From the NCBI GenBank assembly GCA_002328585.1, contig DCUV01000014.1, positions 47,785-111,784 of the forward strand: DNA of 64,000 bases. The letters are read 5' to 3'. The notes beneath the pieces were generated by a model. The model was not told where the DNA came from, did no database searches, and worked only from the letters and a program-made list of their open reading frames with translations. Each line of letters begins with the position of its first letter. Position 1 is the first letter of the stretch. Origin of the DNA: Spirochaetia bacterium UBA2205 (GTDB taxonomy: Bacteria > Spirochaetota > UBA4802 > UB4802). The position numbers were made by a program, and so were the translations under genes. Below, one piece after another: positions 54,939 through 62,726 of this stretch.

Positions 54939-57900
54939 CTATGATAATAGTTGCAACAATTTTTTTATTTCCTCAAGTTTTTTTTCAGGTGGTATCACAC
55001 CTGTAACAATATTAACGATCTCTTTATCATAACGATCGATGGATATGCGCTTATCCTTCTGAATCAGGGTAACCAGCTTTTTAACATCTAATTTTGATTC
55101 TCTGGTAATGCGCATTTTTATAAGCTTTGTATCTTCAATAATTTCATCAATATAAAGCTGTGAAGCCAGGGTGCGCACCTCTTCCATAGCTATAAGCGAT
55201 ACTACCTCTTTGGGAGGCTGTCCAAACCTGTCGATCATCTCGCGGGTTAATTCGTTGAGTTCATCAAGCGTTTCACATGCTTCATAACGCTTGTAAAATT
55301 CAATCTTCTGTTTTTCATCAGCAATATAGCTGTCAGGTATAAAGATGTCAGTTTTAACATATACAGGAGTTCTGAATATATGAACGGGCTTTTCACCTTT
55401 AAGCTTGCGCACAGTATCTTCTAAAAGCTGGCAATACAGATCAAATCCAACATCCATAATATTGCCCGATTGCTCTCTTCCAAGGATATTGCCCGAGCCT
55501 CGTATCTCCAGATCTTTCATGGCTATTTTAAAACCGCTGCCAATATCGGTATATTCAGCAATGACCTGCAATCGCTTTTGCGCATCCTCTGTTATGGGTG
55601 CCTTTTTTGGATAAAAGAGGTATGCATACGCCTGCCTGTCAGATCTGCCAACCCTCCCTTTTAACTGATATAGTTGCGATAGTCCAAGGGTATCGGCCCG
55701 GTTGATGATGATGGTGTTTACATTGGGCATATCAAGCCCTGATTCAATGATGGATGTGGAAACCAGAACATCGTATCTGCCATTAATAAAGTCTACCATT
55801 ACCTCCTCAAGCTCATGCTCGTGCATCCTGCCGTGTGCCACACAGAACGTTGCCTCAGGGACCAGCTTTTCCACGTACTGTGCCTGCTCATAGATGGTAC
55901 TGATGCGATTATGAACAAAAAATACCTGCCCTTTACGTTGTATCTCGTTTTGTATAGCCATGCGAACTATATCAGCATTGTCTTCAATAACCAGTGTTTC
56001 GATTGACTGCCTGCTTTCCGGCGGTGTTGCAATAATTGATAAATCTCGTATGCCAGCCAATGCCATATGCAGGGTACGTGGAATGGGGGTAGCCGAAAGC
56101 GTAATGACATCAACAAGCAGCCGCAATTTTTTTAGATACTCCTTGTGTTTAACTCCAAAGTGCTGTTCTTCGTCAATGACAACAAGCCCTAAATTTTTGA
56201 AGCTTACATCCTTTGCAAGCAGAGCATGTGTTCCTATAACAATATCCACAGCTCCTGCTTTAATATTTTCTTTTATGGATTTTATCTGCTGTTGTGTTTT
56301 AAAGCGCGATAGCATGTCGATAGTTACCGGATAATCAGCAAAACGTTTGATAAAGGTATTATAGTGCTGCATTGCTAAAACTGTTGTAGGAACAAGTATC
56401 GCTACCTGTTTCCCGGCCATAACTGCCTTAAATGCTGCTCGTATTGCTACTTCTGTTTTTCCAAATCCAACGTCACCGCAAACCAATCTGTCCATAGGCT
56501 GTGATTTTTCCATGTCATCCTTAACATCTTCAATGGCGGTTATCTGATCTGGTGTTTCTTCATATTCAAACTTTGATTCAAACTCCTCCTGCCATATAGT
56601 ATCAGGCGGGAATTGATAACCCTTCAGCGCTTTTCGTTGTGAATAAATTTTTAGCAGGTCGTGTGCTATCTCCTCTACTGATTCCTGCACACGCTGCTTT
56701 ATCCTGTTCCATGCTGATTTTTTCCCCAGTTCATCAATGCGCGGTTGCCTGCCATCAAGCCCCACGTAGCGCTGAACCATATTGATCTGATCAAGCGATA
56801 CATACAGCTTATCGCCTTCTGCATATTCAATAACAATAAAATCACGTTCAACGCCACCAGCGCTCATGCGTTCAATTGCCTTAAAAACACCTATGCCATG
56901 GTTAATATGGACAACGTAATCTCCTGGCGATAGTTCTAAAAATGTGTCGATTGGTCGGGAATATTTTTGTTTAAAATGTTTTTTCTTCCGGTAAGATTTA
57001 CCAAAAATTTCATGGTCGGTAATAATCAAGGTTTTTATTGCCGATATTTCAAAACCTTCATGAAGATTTGAAATGACAATAGTAAATGGTGTATCCGGGT
57101 TGAATGTATCAAAGGTATCTGCTGGATGAAACTCGCTGAAGAGGTCGTATAATCTTCTTGCCTGTCCTTCAAACGATGTGCTTACAATGATGTGCCATCC
57201 TTCATCAATGCGCTTTGAACATTCATTTCGGACATCGGCAATGCGTCCCTGAAAGGATGGTAAGCTTTTTAACTGCCATACCCGGGATGAGTCAGCTATA
57301 AACGGTTGAAGGCTTACCGCCTGCTTTTCAATTTCCGGGTAACTATCGCCCAGCAAAATTTGTGAATCATGAGGAAAGACTATCATATCTTTTTTATGAA
57401 TATAGAGCTGGTGATAGGTTCGTTGCAATTCGGCATGTTTGGCTGTAAGCTGTGACGGGTCACACAAAAAGACCTCTGGTTGTGTTGCCATTGACAGTAT
57501 GGTGGTTCCCGGAATAATGATAGGAAACAGGTCATAAATACCCGGTATGGATTGTTTGTCCATGTCAAGATGCTTTTGGAAGGAACTATCGCCCACCGGT
57601 TGCAAGGCTTTTTTTAATTGTTCTTTTTGTGATGGGGATAACAAAATTTCACGGCGCGGATAGATGGTAATGGTATCAGTTTCCGTAAGTGAAACCTGTG
57701 TCACAGGGTCAAAGTAGCGGATAGATTCGCAGGTATCCCCAAAAAAATCGCAGCGCACCGGATTGGTGCAATTGGGCAGGAATATATCGATGATACCTCC
57801 CTTTACCGAAAATTGCCCAAAACGGTCAACACGGGTTTCACGCTCATAGCCATAGCTGGCAAGCGTTTCAAGGATAACCTCAAAGGGATATTCCTCGCCT

Positions 57901-58325
57901 TTATGGATGGCAATGCCTTTTTTTAAAAAAAATTCTTTATGAGGGATGGCTCTGAGTAGCGATTCAACAGTTGCAACAACAATGACAGGATTACCCGATA
58001 AAAGCTGATACAGCGCTGTGATGCGGTCGCGCTCGATAGCTGACGAAGGATTGACCAGCTCGTAGGGTAAAACCTCAAGGGGAGGGTATGGAAATATATG
58101 TTCTTCCTCAGTAAATGCTGATAAGCAGGCTATAAACTGATTCATTGCGTGGTAATCCGCTGTAACTGCGATTATCTGCGATGGTGCATGGTTAAACGCA
58201 GTTGCAACAATAAACGGGAAGGTTGAAGGGTGAATACCTTCTATGGAGGTCTCCCCCCTGGATGCTAACAGTGGTTTGCACTCATCAGTAGAGGCATAGA
58301 TATGTGTTAGTTTTTTCAGGACCAT
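54939..58325 (-). CDS. mfd: Transcription-repair coupling factor
   Basis: Mfd displaces RNA polymerase stalled at lesions and recruits UvrA. The 1128-residue protein has the N-terminal UvrB-homology region, the RNA-polymerase interaction domain (GDYVVHINHGIGVFKAIERM), the RecG-like translocase with Walker A GDVGFGKTEVA, DEEQHFG, TATPIPRT and QLKGRVGRSDRQAYAY, and the C-terminal TRCF domain. Length is normal. It contains four octamer copies (55676, 56927, 57342, 57585), two of them 243 bases apart. Confidence 0.97.
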   Translation of the reverse strand: MVLKKLTHIYASTDECKPLLASRGETSIEGIHPSTFPFIVATAFNHAPSQIIAVTADYHAMNQFIACLSAFTEEEHIFPYPPLEVLPYELVNPSSAIERDRITALYQLLSGNPVIVVATVESLLRAIPHKEFFLKKGIAIHKGEEYPFEVILETLASYGYERETRVDRFGQFSVKGGIIDIFLPNCTNPVRCDFFGDTCESIRYFDPVTQVSLTETDTITIYPRREILLSPSQKEQLKKALQPVGDSSFQKHLDMDKQSIPGIYDLFPIIIPGTTILSMATQPEVFLCDPSQLTAKHAELQRTYHQLYIHKKDMIVFPHDSQILLGDSYPEIEKQAVSLQPFIADSSRVWQLKSLPSFQGRIADVRNECSKRIDEGWHIIVSTSFEGQARRLYDLFSEFHPADTFDTFNPDTPFTIVISNLHEGFEISAIKTLIITDHEIFGKSYRKKKHFKQKYSRPIDTFLELSPGDYVVHINHGIGVFKAIERMSAGGVERDFIVIEYAEGDKLYVSLDQINMVQRYVGLDGRQPRIDELGKKSAWNRIKQRVQESVEEIAHDLLKIYSQRKALKGYQFPPDTIWQEEFESKFEYEETPDQITAIEDVKDDMEKSQPMDRLVCGDVGFGKTEVAIRAAFKAVMAGKQVAILVPTTVLAMQHYNTFIKRFADYPVTIDMLSRFKTQQQIKSIKENIKAGAVDIVIGTHALLAKDVSFKNLGLVVIDEEQHFGVKHKEYLKKLRLLVDVITLSATPIPRTLHMALAGIRDLSIIATPPESRQSIETLVIEDNADIVRMAIQNEIQRKGQVFFVHNRISTIYEQAQYVEKLVPEATFCVAHGRMHEHELEEVMVDFINGRYDVLVSTSIIESGLDMPNVNTIIINRADTLGLSQLYQLKGRVGRSDRQAYAYLFYPKKAPITEDAQKRLQVIAEYTDIGSGFKIAMKDLEIRGSGNILGREQSGNIMDVGFDLYCQLLEDTVRKLKGEKPVHIFRTPVYVKTDIFIPDSYIADEKQKIEFYKRYEACETLDELNELTREMIDRFGQPPKEVVSLIAMEEVRTLASQLYIDEIIEDTKLIKMRITRESKLDVKKLVTLIQKDKRISIDRYDKEIVNIVTGVIPPEKKLEEIKKLLQLLS

Positions 58326-58380
58326 TGCATTATTACAACTTTATAGAGGATACTATTTAGTACCATGGCGAATCCTTATC

Positions 58381-58485
58381 ATGCTCTGACCCCATGGTTG
58401 CGATTGATTGATGCATTGTTAATTATTACTATAGTGTACAGTGTTTTTGGGCATTTTTCAATCTTTTTATGATGCTCTGACCCCA
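58381..58485 (-). repeat. Two direct copies of ATGCTCTGACCCCA, 91 bases apart
   Basis: ATGCTCTGACCCCA occurs at 58381-58394 and again at 58472-58485 in the gap between mfd and the next gene. It is the reverse complement of the TGGGGTCAGAGC motif at 29130 and 9181. Similar GGGGTCAGAG segments are known to me from flanks of REP-associated Y1 transposase genes in other bacteria. No transposase is present here, so these would be orphan copies. Confidence 0.6.
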
Positions 58486-58488
58486 CTA

Positions 58489-59211
58489 TTACTTGCCTGT
58501 GTCAGAGGTGAGGTGTGGCTGTGACGCTGCATGGCTGGTAAAAACTTTGTTGATTTTAGCCTGGTTGTGATAGTACTGCATACCGTAATAGATTCCTGCT
58601 GATATGCCTATTACCCCTGAGGTTATGGTTACTGCTGAGATAATGGTTGTAACAATCCCAAAATTGGTCCAATAGTATATCGCAACGCCTGCACATGTTG
58701 AAATAATACCGCTGGCAGAAAAGAACATGGCATTGTAGCCATTGTGCAGCATATTGGAACGCGATTGACTTAAATAATACACAAGCTCATGCGCATTGAG
58801 GGTATCAACAGCATTGTGTTGGGATACATCTATGGTAAAGCTTCCTTTTACAGGGTATCGTTTATGATGATAATATCGGCTATTGACGGGTTTGTTGTTT
58901 GAAAGCAAGTGTATGGTGTATGTGTACGTGTCAGGGGTCAGAGCAACAGGTATGGTAGCAACGCAATATATGCTATCCACTATCAGGGGAGTCAGGGTAA
59001 ATTCATTGCTCTTACCCTTGCTGTCAGTGAGCGTTATCTTAACTACAAATGGTTTGGCGGCGGTGTTATAGATATCACACCATATAAAATACGGTGTTTC
59101 GGTGCTGACGGTTTCAATAGGGTATTGCAATGGCTGTGCCACGGTGTTGATCTGTGCATATGCACTGGTGCAGGTTAAAAATAAAATACTTAGTATACTG
59201 AGATATCGCAT
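58489..59211 (-). CDS. Exported hypothetical membrane protein
   Basis: This 240-residue protein has a signal peptide ending SAYAQ, a beta-sandwich-like domain (about residues 30-135, FIWCDIYNTAAKPFVVKITLTDSKG) and two adjacent membrane helices (about 160-212) followed by a short polar tail. The N-terminal domain looks like an extracytoplasmic immunoglobulin-like fold. No family is recognised. It is divergent from the LolA-like gene, and the start is an ATG with only a weak upstream signal. Confidence 0.7.
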   Translation of the reverse strand: MRYLSILSILFLTCTSAYAQINTVAQPLQYPIETVSTETPYFIWCDIYNTAAKPFVVKITLTDSKGKSNEFTLTPLIVDSIYCVATIPVALTPDTYTYTIHLLSNNKPVNSRYYHHKRYPVKGSFTIDVSQHNAVDTLNAHELVYYLSQSRSNMLHNGYNAMFFSASGIISTCAGVAIYYWTNFGIVTTIISAVTITSGVIGISAGIYYGMQYYHNQAKINKVFTSHAASQPHLTSDTGK

Positions 59212-59297
59212 AGCTTTACCTTGACAATTACATGAGAGTACTTTACAGTGTCAGAGCAATGACGGTACAACAATAAAATGGTGATGAGAATAATGCA

Positions 59298-59999
59298 ATG
59301 AAAAATCTTGTATTGGTAGTTTTATTATTGCTTTCGGGACAAACTGATACCGATGAACTTCAAAAGCTTTTTCATAATTTCAATGTACAAAGCATTGATG
59401 CATCCATTGTGCAGGTTATTGCCGAAACAGGCAAAGAAACACAGCGCTATGAAGGGCGATACCGGGCATATAACGATTGCATGCGCATTGACTACAGTAA
59501 GCCTTTTCGGCAGATAGTTATTGTCAATGGAGGAAAGCTCTTGTGGTATTATCCTGATACAAAAGAGCTATGGACAATGTCACAGGGGAATGTTCCTGCT
59601 GTACATCCGTATGCGCAGCGTGATATCTTAAACGAAAGGATTGTTGTTAAAAGTAAAAAGAAGGTATGGTATGGTTTTTTTAATAGCGGCTATTGCTATA
59701 CATTGTTTGATTCAAAAACCGGTGTTACCATAGAGTTAACCATTGATAAAGATAAAGGCTACCCGGTAAAAAAGATTACCTATACCGCACAGTCTATTGA
59801 GGTTATGAGGGAATTGTACAGTGATTACGCATTGATACACGGCATATGGTTCCCGGCAACCGTAGAGGTTATAGCACGCACGCATACCGGGACAACACGC
59901 AATGTGACGCGCTATTATAATGTTATTCTCAATGGTAAAGTATCCACTGATATCTTTACCTTACAGCTTCCCAAAGGTGTCCGAGCTAAAACGATGTGA
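59298..59999 (+). CDS. LolA-like outer-membrane lipoprotein carrier family protein
   Basis: This 233-residue protein has a short N-terminal signal (MKNLVLVVLLLLSG) and the LolA-type open beta-barrel pattern: alternating strands with YEGRYRAYNDCMRIDYSKPFRQIVIVNGGKLLWYYPDTKELW, then KVWYGFFNSGYCYTLFDSKTGVTIELTIDKDKGYPVKKITY. LolA ferries lipoproteins across the periplasm. A dedicated LolA is not proven, since related folds serve other periplasmic roles. The next gene begins seven bases downstream and encodes an Omp85-like outer-membrane protein. Confidence 0.72.
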   Translation: MKNLVLVVLLLLSGQTDTDELQKLFHNFNVQSIDASIVQVIAETGKETQRYEGRYRAYNDCMRIDYSKPFRQIVIVNGGKLLWYYPDTKELWTMSQGNVPAVHPYAQRDILNERIVVKSKKKVWYGFFNSGYCYTLFDSKTGVTIELTIDKDKGYPVKKITYTAQSIEVMRELYSDYALIHGIWFPATVEVIARTHTGTTRNVTRYYNVILNGKVSTDIFTLQLPKGVRAKTM

Positions 60000-60006
60000 G
60001 GATATT

Positions 60007-61383
60007 GTGCGCCAGTGTAGTGGTGTTCTTTTTTTTCTTTTCTTTTTTCTTTTATTTGCTGCTGATTGCATGGCAACAATAATTGTTGAGGGTTTAACGG
60101 TTAATGTTGATATTCAGGATATCACCAATCAGGGTGTCAATAATCAAAAAGAAGCGGAATACTGGGCGATAGTTATTACCAACAGGCTCCACAGCCAGGG
60201 ATATACCACAAGCTATGTAGCACGCTATGAACTTCGTGATGATGTATGTACTCTGTATATTGTTGAATCACATATTGCTGATATTCAGGTCCATACGGAT
60301 GTCTATATACAGGATGCTCTAACACAGGATGTAACAGTATTGCTGGGCTCAGTGTACAACAAACATACAGTCTATAACCTCCTTACACAGTTAAAGCAAA
60401 AATATATGCTGCAGTCCATCAATGTCAATGTTGTCAATTATAACAATGGTAGTGATGTCAGCCTCATTATTGATGCAAAACCAGAGCATTTTATCTATTC
60501 ATTTGAGATATCAATGCTGCCCATCTATGGTATAAAGCCTGCTGTCACCATGACCATGCCCATGCAGGATGCGTATTGTTCAGTAAAGGGGCAGATGGCT
60601 TTTGATGACCAGCGCATAACCTTAAAACAGGGCGGATTTGATTACATGAACTATCGCTCAAAACCCGCCTGGCATGCTGGTATTGATGCTAAGGAGGAAT
60701 ATGGGGTGTGGGAGCGCTATTCACGCAGCTTTACCCTGACGCAATGCAGGGCGTATCTGGGATTGGGTACCATCATGGAGGCAGGCATGTATGATGTTTC
60801 GGCGTTTATCTATGGCGTGGCAGCATATTACAGCATGTCAGAGCTTGACAACGATGTATCGCATGATGTTGGAGCGGAGTTACGTATTACGGCAACTGAC
60901 CAGAGGCATTCTATTGCACATGAAAAATCCATGATTACCCTGTCGTGTATAGCAGCATATGCCAATGAAGCTTTTATAACCTCCCGTATTGCTGGCTCTG
61001 TCCCTCTACAAATAACCAGCCGTTTCTACTGTATTCCAAACATATATAGCTTCCATACAACATCCAGTGAACGGATATATGCCGAGTATGTGTTTGATAG
61101 TTATCTGTTAGGATATTCTGACCGATATACCTCAACTCATTCCCGTCATATAGCAGGGATGCAATTGGTATATGAAGCTTTGTACGAGCTTTTGTATTGT
61201 AAGATATTTGGTTCGGCAGGCATCTATAAGGATGAATATGCAGCATGGGATAACACCGCCAGTTATGGGTTTGCAGTAGATATTGTATATGGACGTATAG
61301 TTGGGACAGTGGGGTGCGCATGGAATGTTGATGAGCACTTTGATACATGCTATTTTTTTACAGGGGTAAAAGCGCGCTGGTAA
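60007..61383 (+). CDS. Omp85-like outer-membrane protein with POTRA-type domain
   Basis: This 458-residue protein has a signal sequence (VLFFLFFFLLFAADCMA), an N-terminal region with a POTRA-like beta-alpha-alpha-beta pattern (about 75-165, including HIADIQVHTDVYIQDALTQ and LLTQLKQKYMLQSINVNVVNY), and a C-terminal region of amphipathic strands ending in the aromatic Trp of FFTGVKARW. This suggests a small Omp85/TpsB-like barrel. The start is taken as GTG 60007 with GAGG five bases upstream; the open frame extends into the LolA-like gene. The terminal two-thirds are divergent from any named family. Octamer copies lie at 60166 and 60650. Confidence 0.6.
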   Translation: MRQCSGVLFFLFFFLLFAADCMATIIVEGLTVNVDIQDITNQGVNNQKEAEYWAIVITNRLHSQGYTTSYVARYELRDDVCTLYIVESHIADIQVHTDVYIQDALTQDVTVLLGSVYNKHTVYNLLTQLKQKYMLQSINVNVVNYNNGSDVSLIIDAKPEHFIYSFEISMLPIYGIKPAVTMTMPMQDAYCSVKGQMAFDDQRITLKQGGFDYMNYRSKPAWHAGIDAKEEYGVWERYSRSFTLTQCRAYLGLGTIMEAGMYDVSAFIYGVAAYYSMSELDNDVSHDVGAELRITATDQRHSIAHEKSMITLSCIAAYANEAFITSRIAGSVPLQITSRFYCIPNIYSFHTTSSERIYAEYVFDSYLLGYSDRYTSTHSRHIAGMQLVYEALYELLYCKIFGSAGIYKDEYAAWDNTASYGFAVDIVYGRIVGTVGCAWNVDEHFDTCYFFTGVKARW

Positions 61384-61561
61384 TTTATATATGGCGTTTC
61401 TTCTATTCATTTATTTCATTTATTCATTTTTCGGTTTGTTCTTAATCAGTTGTTGTATTGTCACATAGTAGTTATTACTGAGTAACAAATAATTATTTTA
61501 CATAAACACCTATTTTTGTGGTATATATCATTTATATATCATAATTAAGAAGGACTGGTGG

Positions 61562-61987
61562 ATGGATACTGAATGTGGTATGGTAAAAGAGGTGCGAGGT
61601 AACCTTGTTTGTGTGGCGGCTGATCCTGCTTCGCTTTGTGCTACATGTTCAAGCCAGTGTATGATGCGCCAGCAGGGAAAGGATATCTGGATACACAATA
61701 CTCTTGATGCAAAAGTTGGCGACAGGGTATACTTTGTTTTTCCACCAGGGGCAGTTGTTCTTTCTTCAGGGGTATTGTACGGCATACCCATTGTGCTTCT
61801 TATTGCTGGTATTGTTGCAGGGACGCTTTACCCGTTACCATTTTTTAACGACAGGGAGCTTTCGGCGATAGTTATGGGGATTATCTTTTTAGCGTTATCA
61901 TTTGTTTTTATACGGATAGTGTCAAAATTTGTTGCAGCAAAAAATATGGTAAACCCGGTAATGGTAAAAGTTGATAAGGTATTATAA
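61562..61987 (+). CDS. RseC/MucC family (SoxR-reducing system) protein
   Basis: This 141-residue membrane protein has a Cys cluster near the N-terminus (LCATCSSQCMM) and two membrane helices (about residues 60-80 and 95-115), the layout of RseC/MucC proteins. These proteins associate with electron-transfer complexes such as Rnf and with SoxR reduction in other bacteria. No rnf gene is visible here, so the partner is unknown. It is followed by an inverted pair of the recurring octamer. An octamer copy also lies inside at 61865. Confidence 0.82.
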   Translation: MDTECGMVKEVRGNLVCVAADPASLCATCSSQCMMRQQGKDIWIHNTLDAKVGDRVYFVFPPGAVVLSSGVLYGIPIVLLIAGIVAGTLYPLPFFNDRELSAIVMGIIFLALSFVFIRIVSKFVAAKNMVNPVMVKVDKVL

Positions 61988-62044
61988 AAAATTGTAGACA
62001 TCTTTTATTAAAGGAACGACATTATCACTTTGACTTTATGGTGG

Positions 62045-62077
62045 GCGATAGTTGCTGATACATAGAGTAACTATCGC
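62045..62077. terminator. Inverted pair of the recurring octamer downstream of the RseC-like gene
   Basis: GCGATAGTT (62045-62053) and AACTATCGC (62069-62077) form a perfect 9-bp stem with a 15-base loop, 58 bases after the RseC-like gene stop. A short ACTATAGTTTT follows. Paired uptake sequences in Neisseria and Haemophilus act as terminators in this position; the same use here is inference. Confidence 0.45.
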
Positions 62078-62102
62078 ATAACTATAGTTTTGGGATGAGT
62101 TA

Positions 62103-62135
62103 CCCATGGTTCGGCAAGCTCACCAACCACAGGGT
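62103..62135 (+). repeat. Common intergenic repeat fragment (reads MVRQAHQPQG)
   Basis: The stretch starting CATGGTTCGGCAAGCTCACC resembles a short repeat that recurs in many environmental bacterial genomes and is often mistranslated as MVRQAH-type peptides. It lies directly before the second repeat copy at 62147. That it is a known repeat is from memory and was not checked. Confidence 0.4.
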
Positions 62136-62146
62136 AAGCTGGAAAC

Positions 62147-62193
62147 AATACTCCCCTCAACTTGCGAAGGAGATGGTCCGTGGGTGAGGTTAA
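62147..62193 (+). repeat. Dispersed intergenic repeat, copy 2
   Basis: This 47-base stretch aligns without gaps to the reverse complement of 43057-43103 with about ten differences. It lies just ahead of the greA ribosome-binding site, so it belongs to the greA leader. The conserved parts are CAATACTCCCCTC at one end and GGGTGAGGTTA at the other. Confidence 0.6.
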
Positions 62194-62219
62194 TAATTCT
62201 ATTTTCGGAGGAATACGTG

Positions 62220-62708
62220 ATGGCAGTAAACATAGCAGATAAGAAAAAACAAATGAAGGAAGAGATTGAAAAATTACAGCATGAATTAAAGATAGAGTTG
62301 CCTAAACGCATTGCCGAAGCACGATCAAAAGGCGATTTGAAAGAAAATGCTGAGTACCATGCTGCCCGTGAGCGCCAATCGTTTGTACAGGCACAGATTT
62401 CATATCTAAGCAAACAGCTCAGCCTTATTGATAGCATCGACATATCCACTATTGAACAGGGAAAGGTTGATTTTGGCTCTGTTGTGACTGTTCGCAATCT
62501 GGATAATGATGAGGTTGCCCGGTTTACTATCGTTACCCCGGATGAGGTTGATGCTTCGGAAGGCAAGATATCATTATCATCGCCTATTGGCAGGGCATTA
62601 CATAAAAAAACTGTTGGCGATGAAGTATCGGTTATTATTCCTGCAGGGACTAAACGCTTCAGGATTGAAAAGCTTGTTACCATACATGGCGAAGAACTAT
62701 CGCTTTAA
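62220..62708 (+). CDS. greA: Transcription elongation factor GreA
   Basis: GreA rescues backtracked RNA polymerase by stimulating transcript cleavage. The 162-residue protein has the N-terminal coiled-coil with the tip RSKGDLKENAEYHAARERQ and the C-terminal FKBP-like domain (VVTVRNLDNDE..., SPIGRALHKKTVGDEVSV). The ATG at 62220 with GGAGG upstream is chosen; the frame upstream runs through the repeat region and is not coding. An octamer copy overlaps the last codons (62696). Confidence 0.96.
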   Translation: MAVNIADKKKQMKEEIEKLQHELKIELPKRIAEARSKGDLKENAEYHAARERQSFVQAQISYLSKQLSLIDSIDISTIEQGKVDFGSVVTVRNLDNDEVARFTIVTPDEVDASEGKISLSSPIGRALHKKTVGDEVSVIIPAGTKRFRIEKLVTIHGEELSL

Positions 62709-62726
62709 AAAATTAAGGAACTGTAC

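Larger units (their letters stand above)
134..62703. repeat. Over-represented octamer GCGATAGT / ACTATCGC (31 sites)
   Basis: Sites read as GCGATAGT start at 134, 1293, 5065, 12559, 24338, 35065, 36253, 36799, 40026, 41295, 42346, 50194, 52976, 55676, 56927, 60166, 61865 and 62045. Sites read as ACTATCGC start at 4520, 5607, 21628, 24585, 33026, 35733, 40982, 52029, 57342, 57585, 60650, 62070 and 62696. Of these, 24 are followed by T and 18 preceded by G, giving consensus GGCGATAGTT. Only four (12559, 35733, 62045, 62070) lie outside genes. Single-mismatch relatives are also frequent. Counting was by eye. Confidence 0.8.

Noticed and set aside
12547..54940. Recurring AATACTAT in intergenic regions
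   Set aside because: The count I could see is close to that expected for an AT-rich octamer; some may be -10 boxes, but no enrichment is shown.
58933..58944. AGGGGTCAGAGC, a fifth apparent copy of the intergenic repeat
   Set aside because: It lies inside a reading frame (Ala-Leu-Thr-Pro) that makes sense as protein, so chance is the simpler explanation.
62106..62219. N-terminal extension of GreA beginning MVRQAHQP
   Set aside because: The stretch is repeat sequence; the ATG at 62220 with GGAGG gives a normal GreA.
134..62703. KOPS-like (strand-polar) interpretation of the octamer
   Set aside because: Orientation is almost balanced (18 to 13) over 64 kb, unlike a replichore-polar motif; a change of polarity outside the window cannot be excluded.
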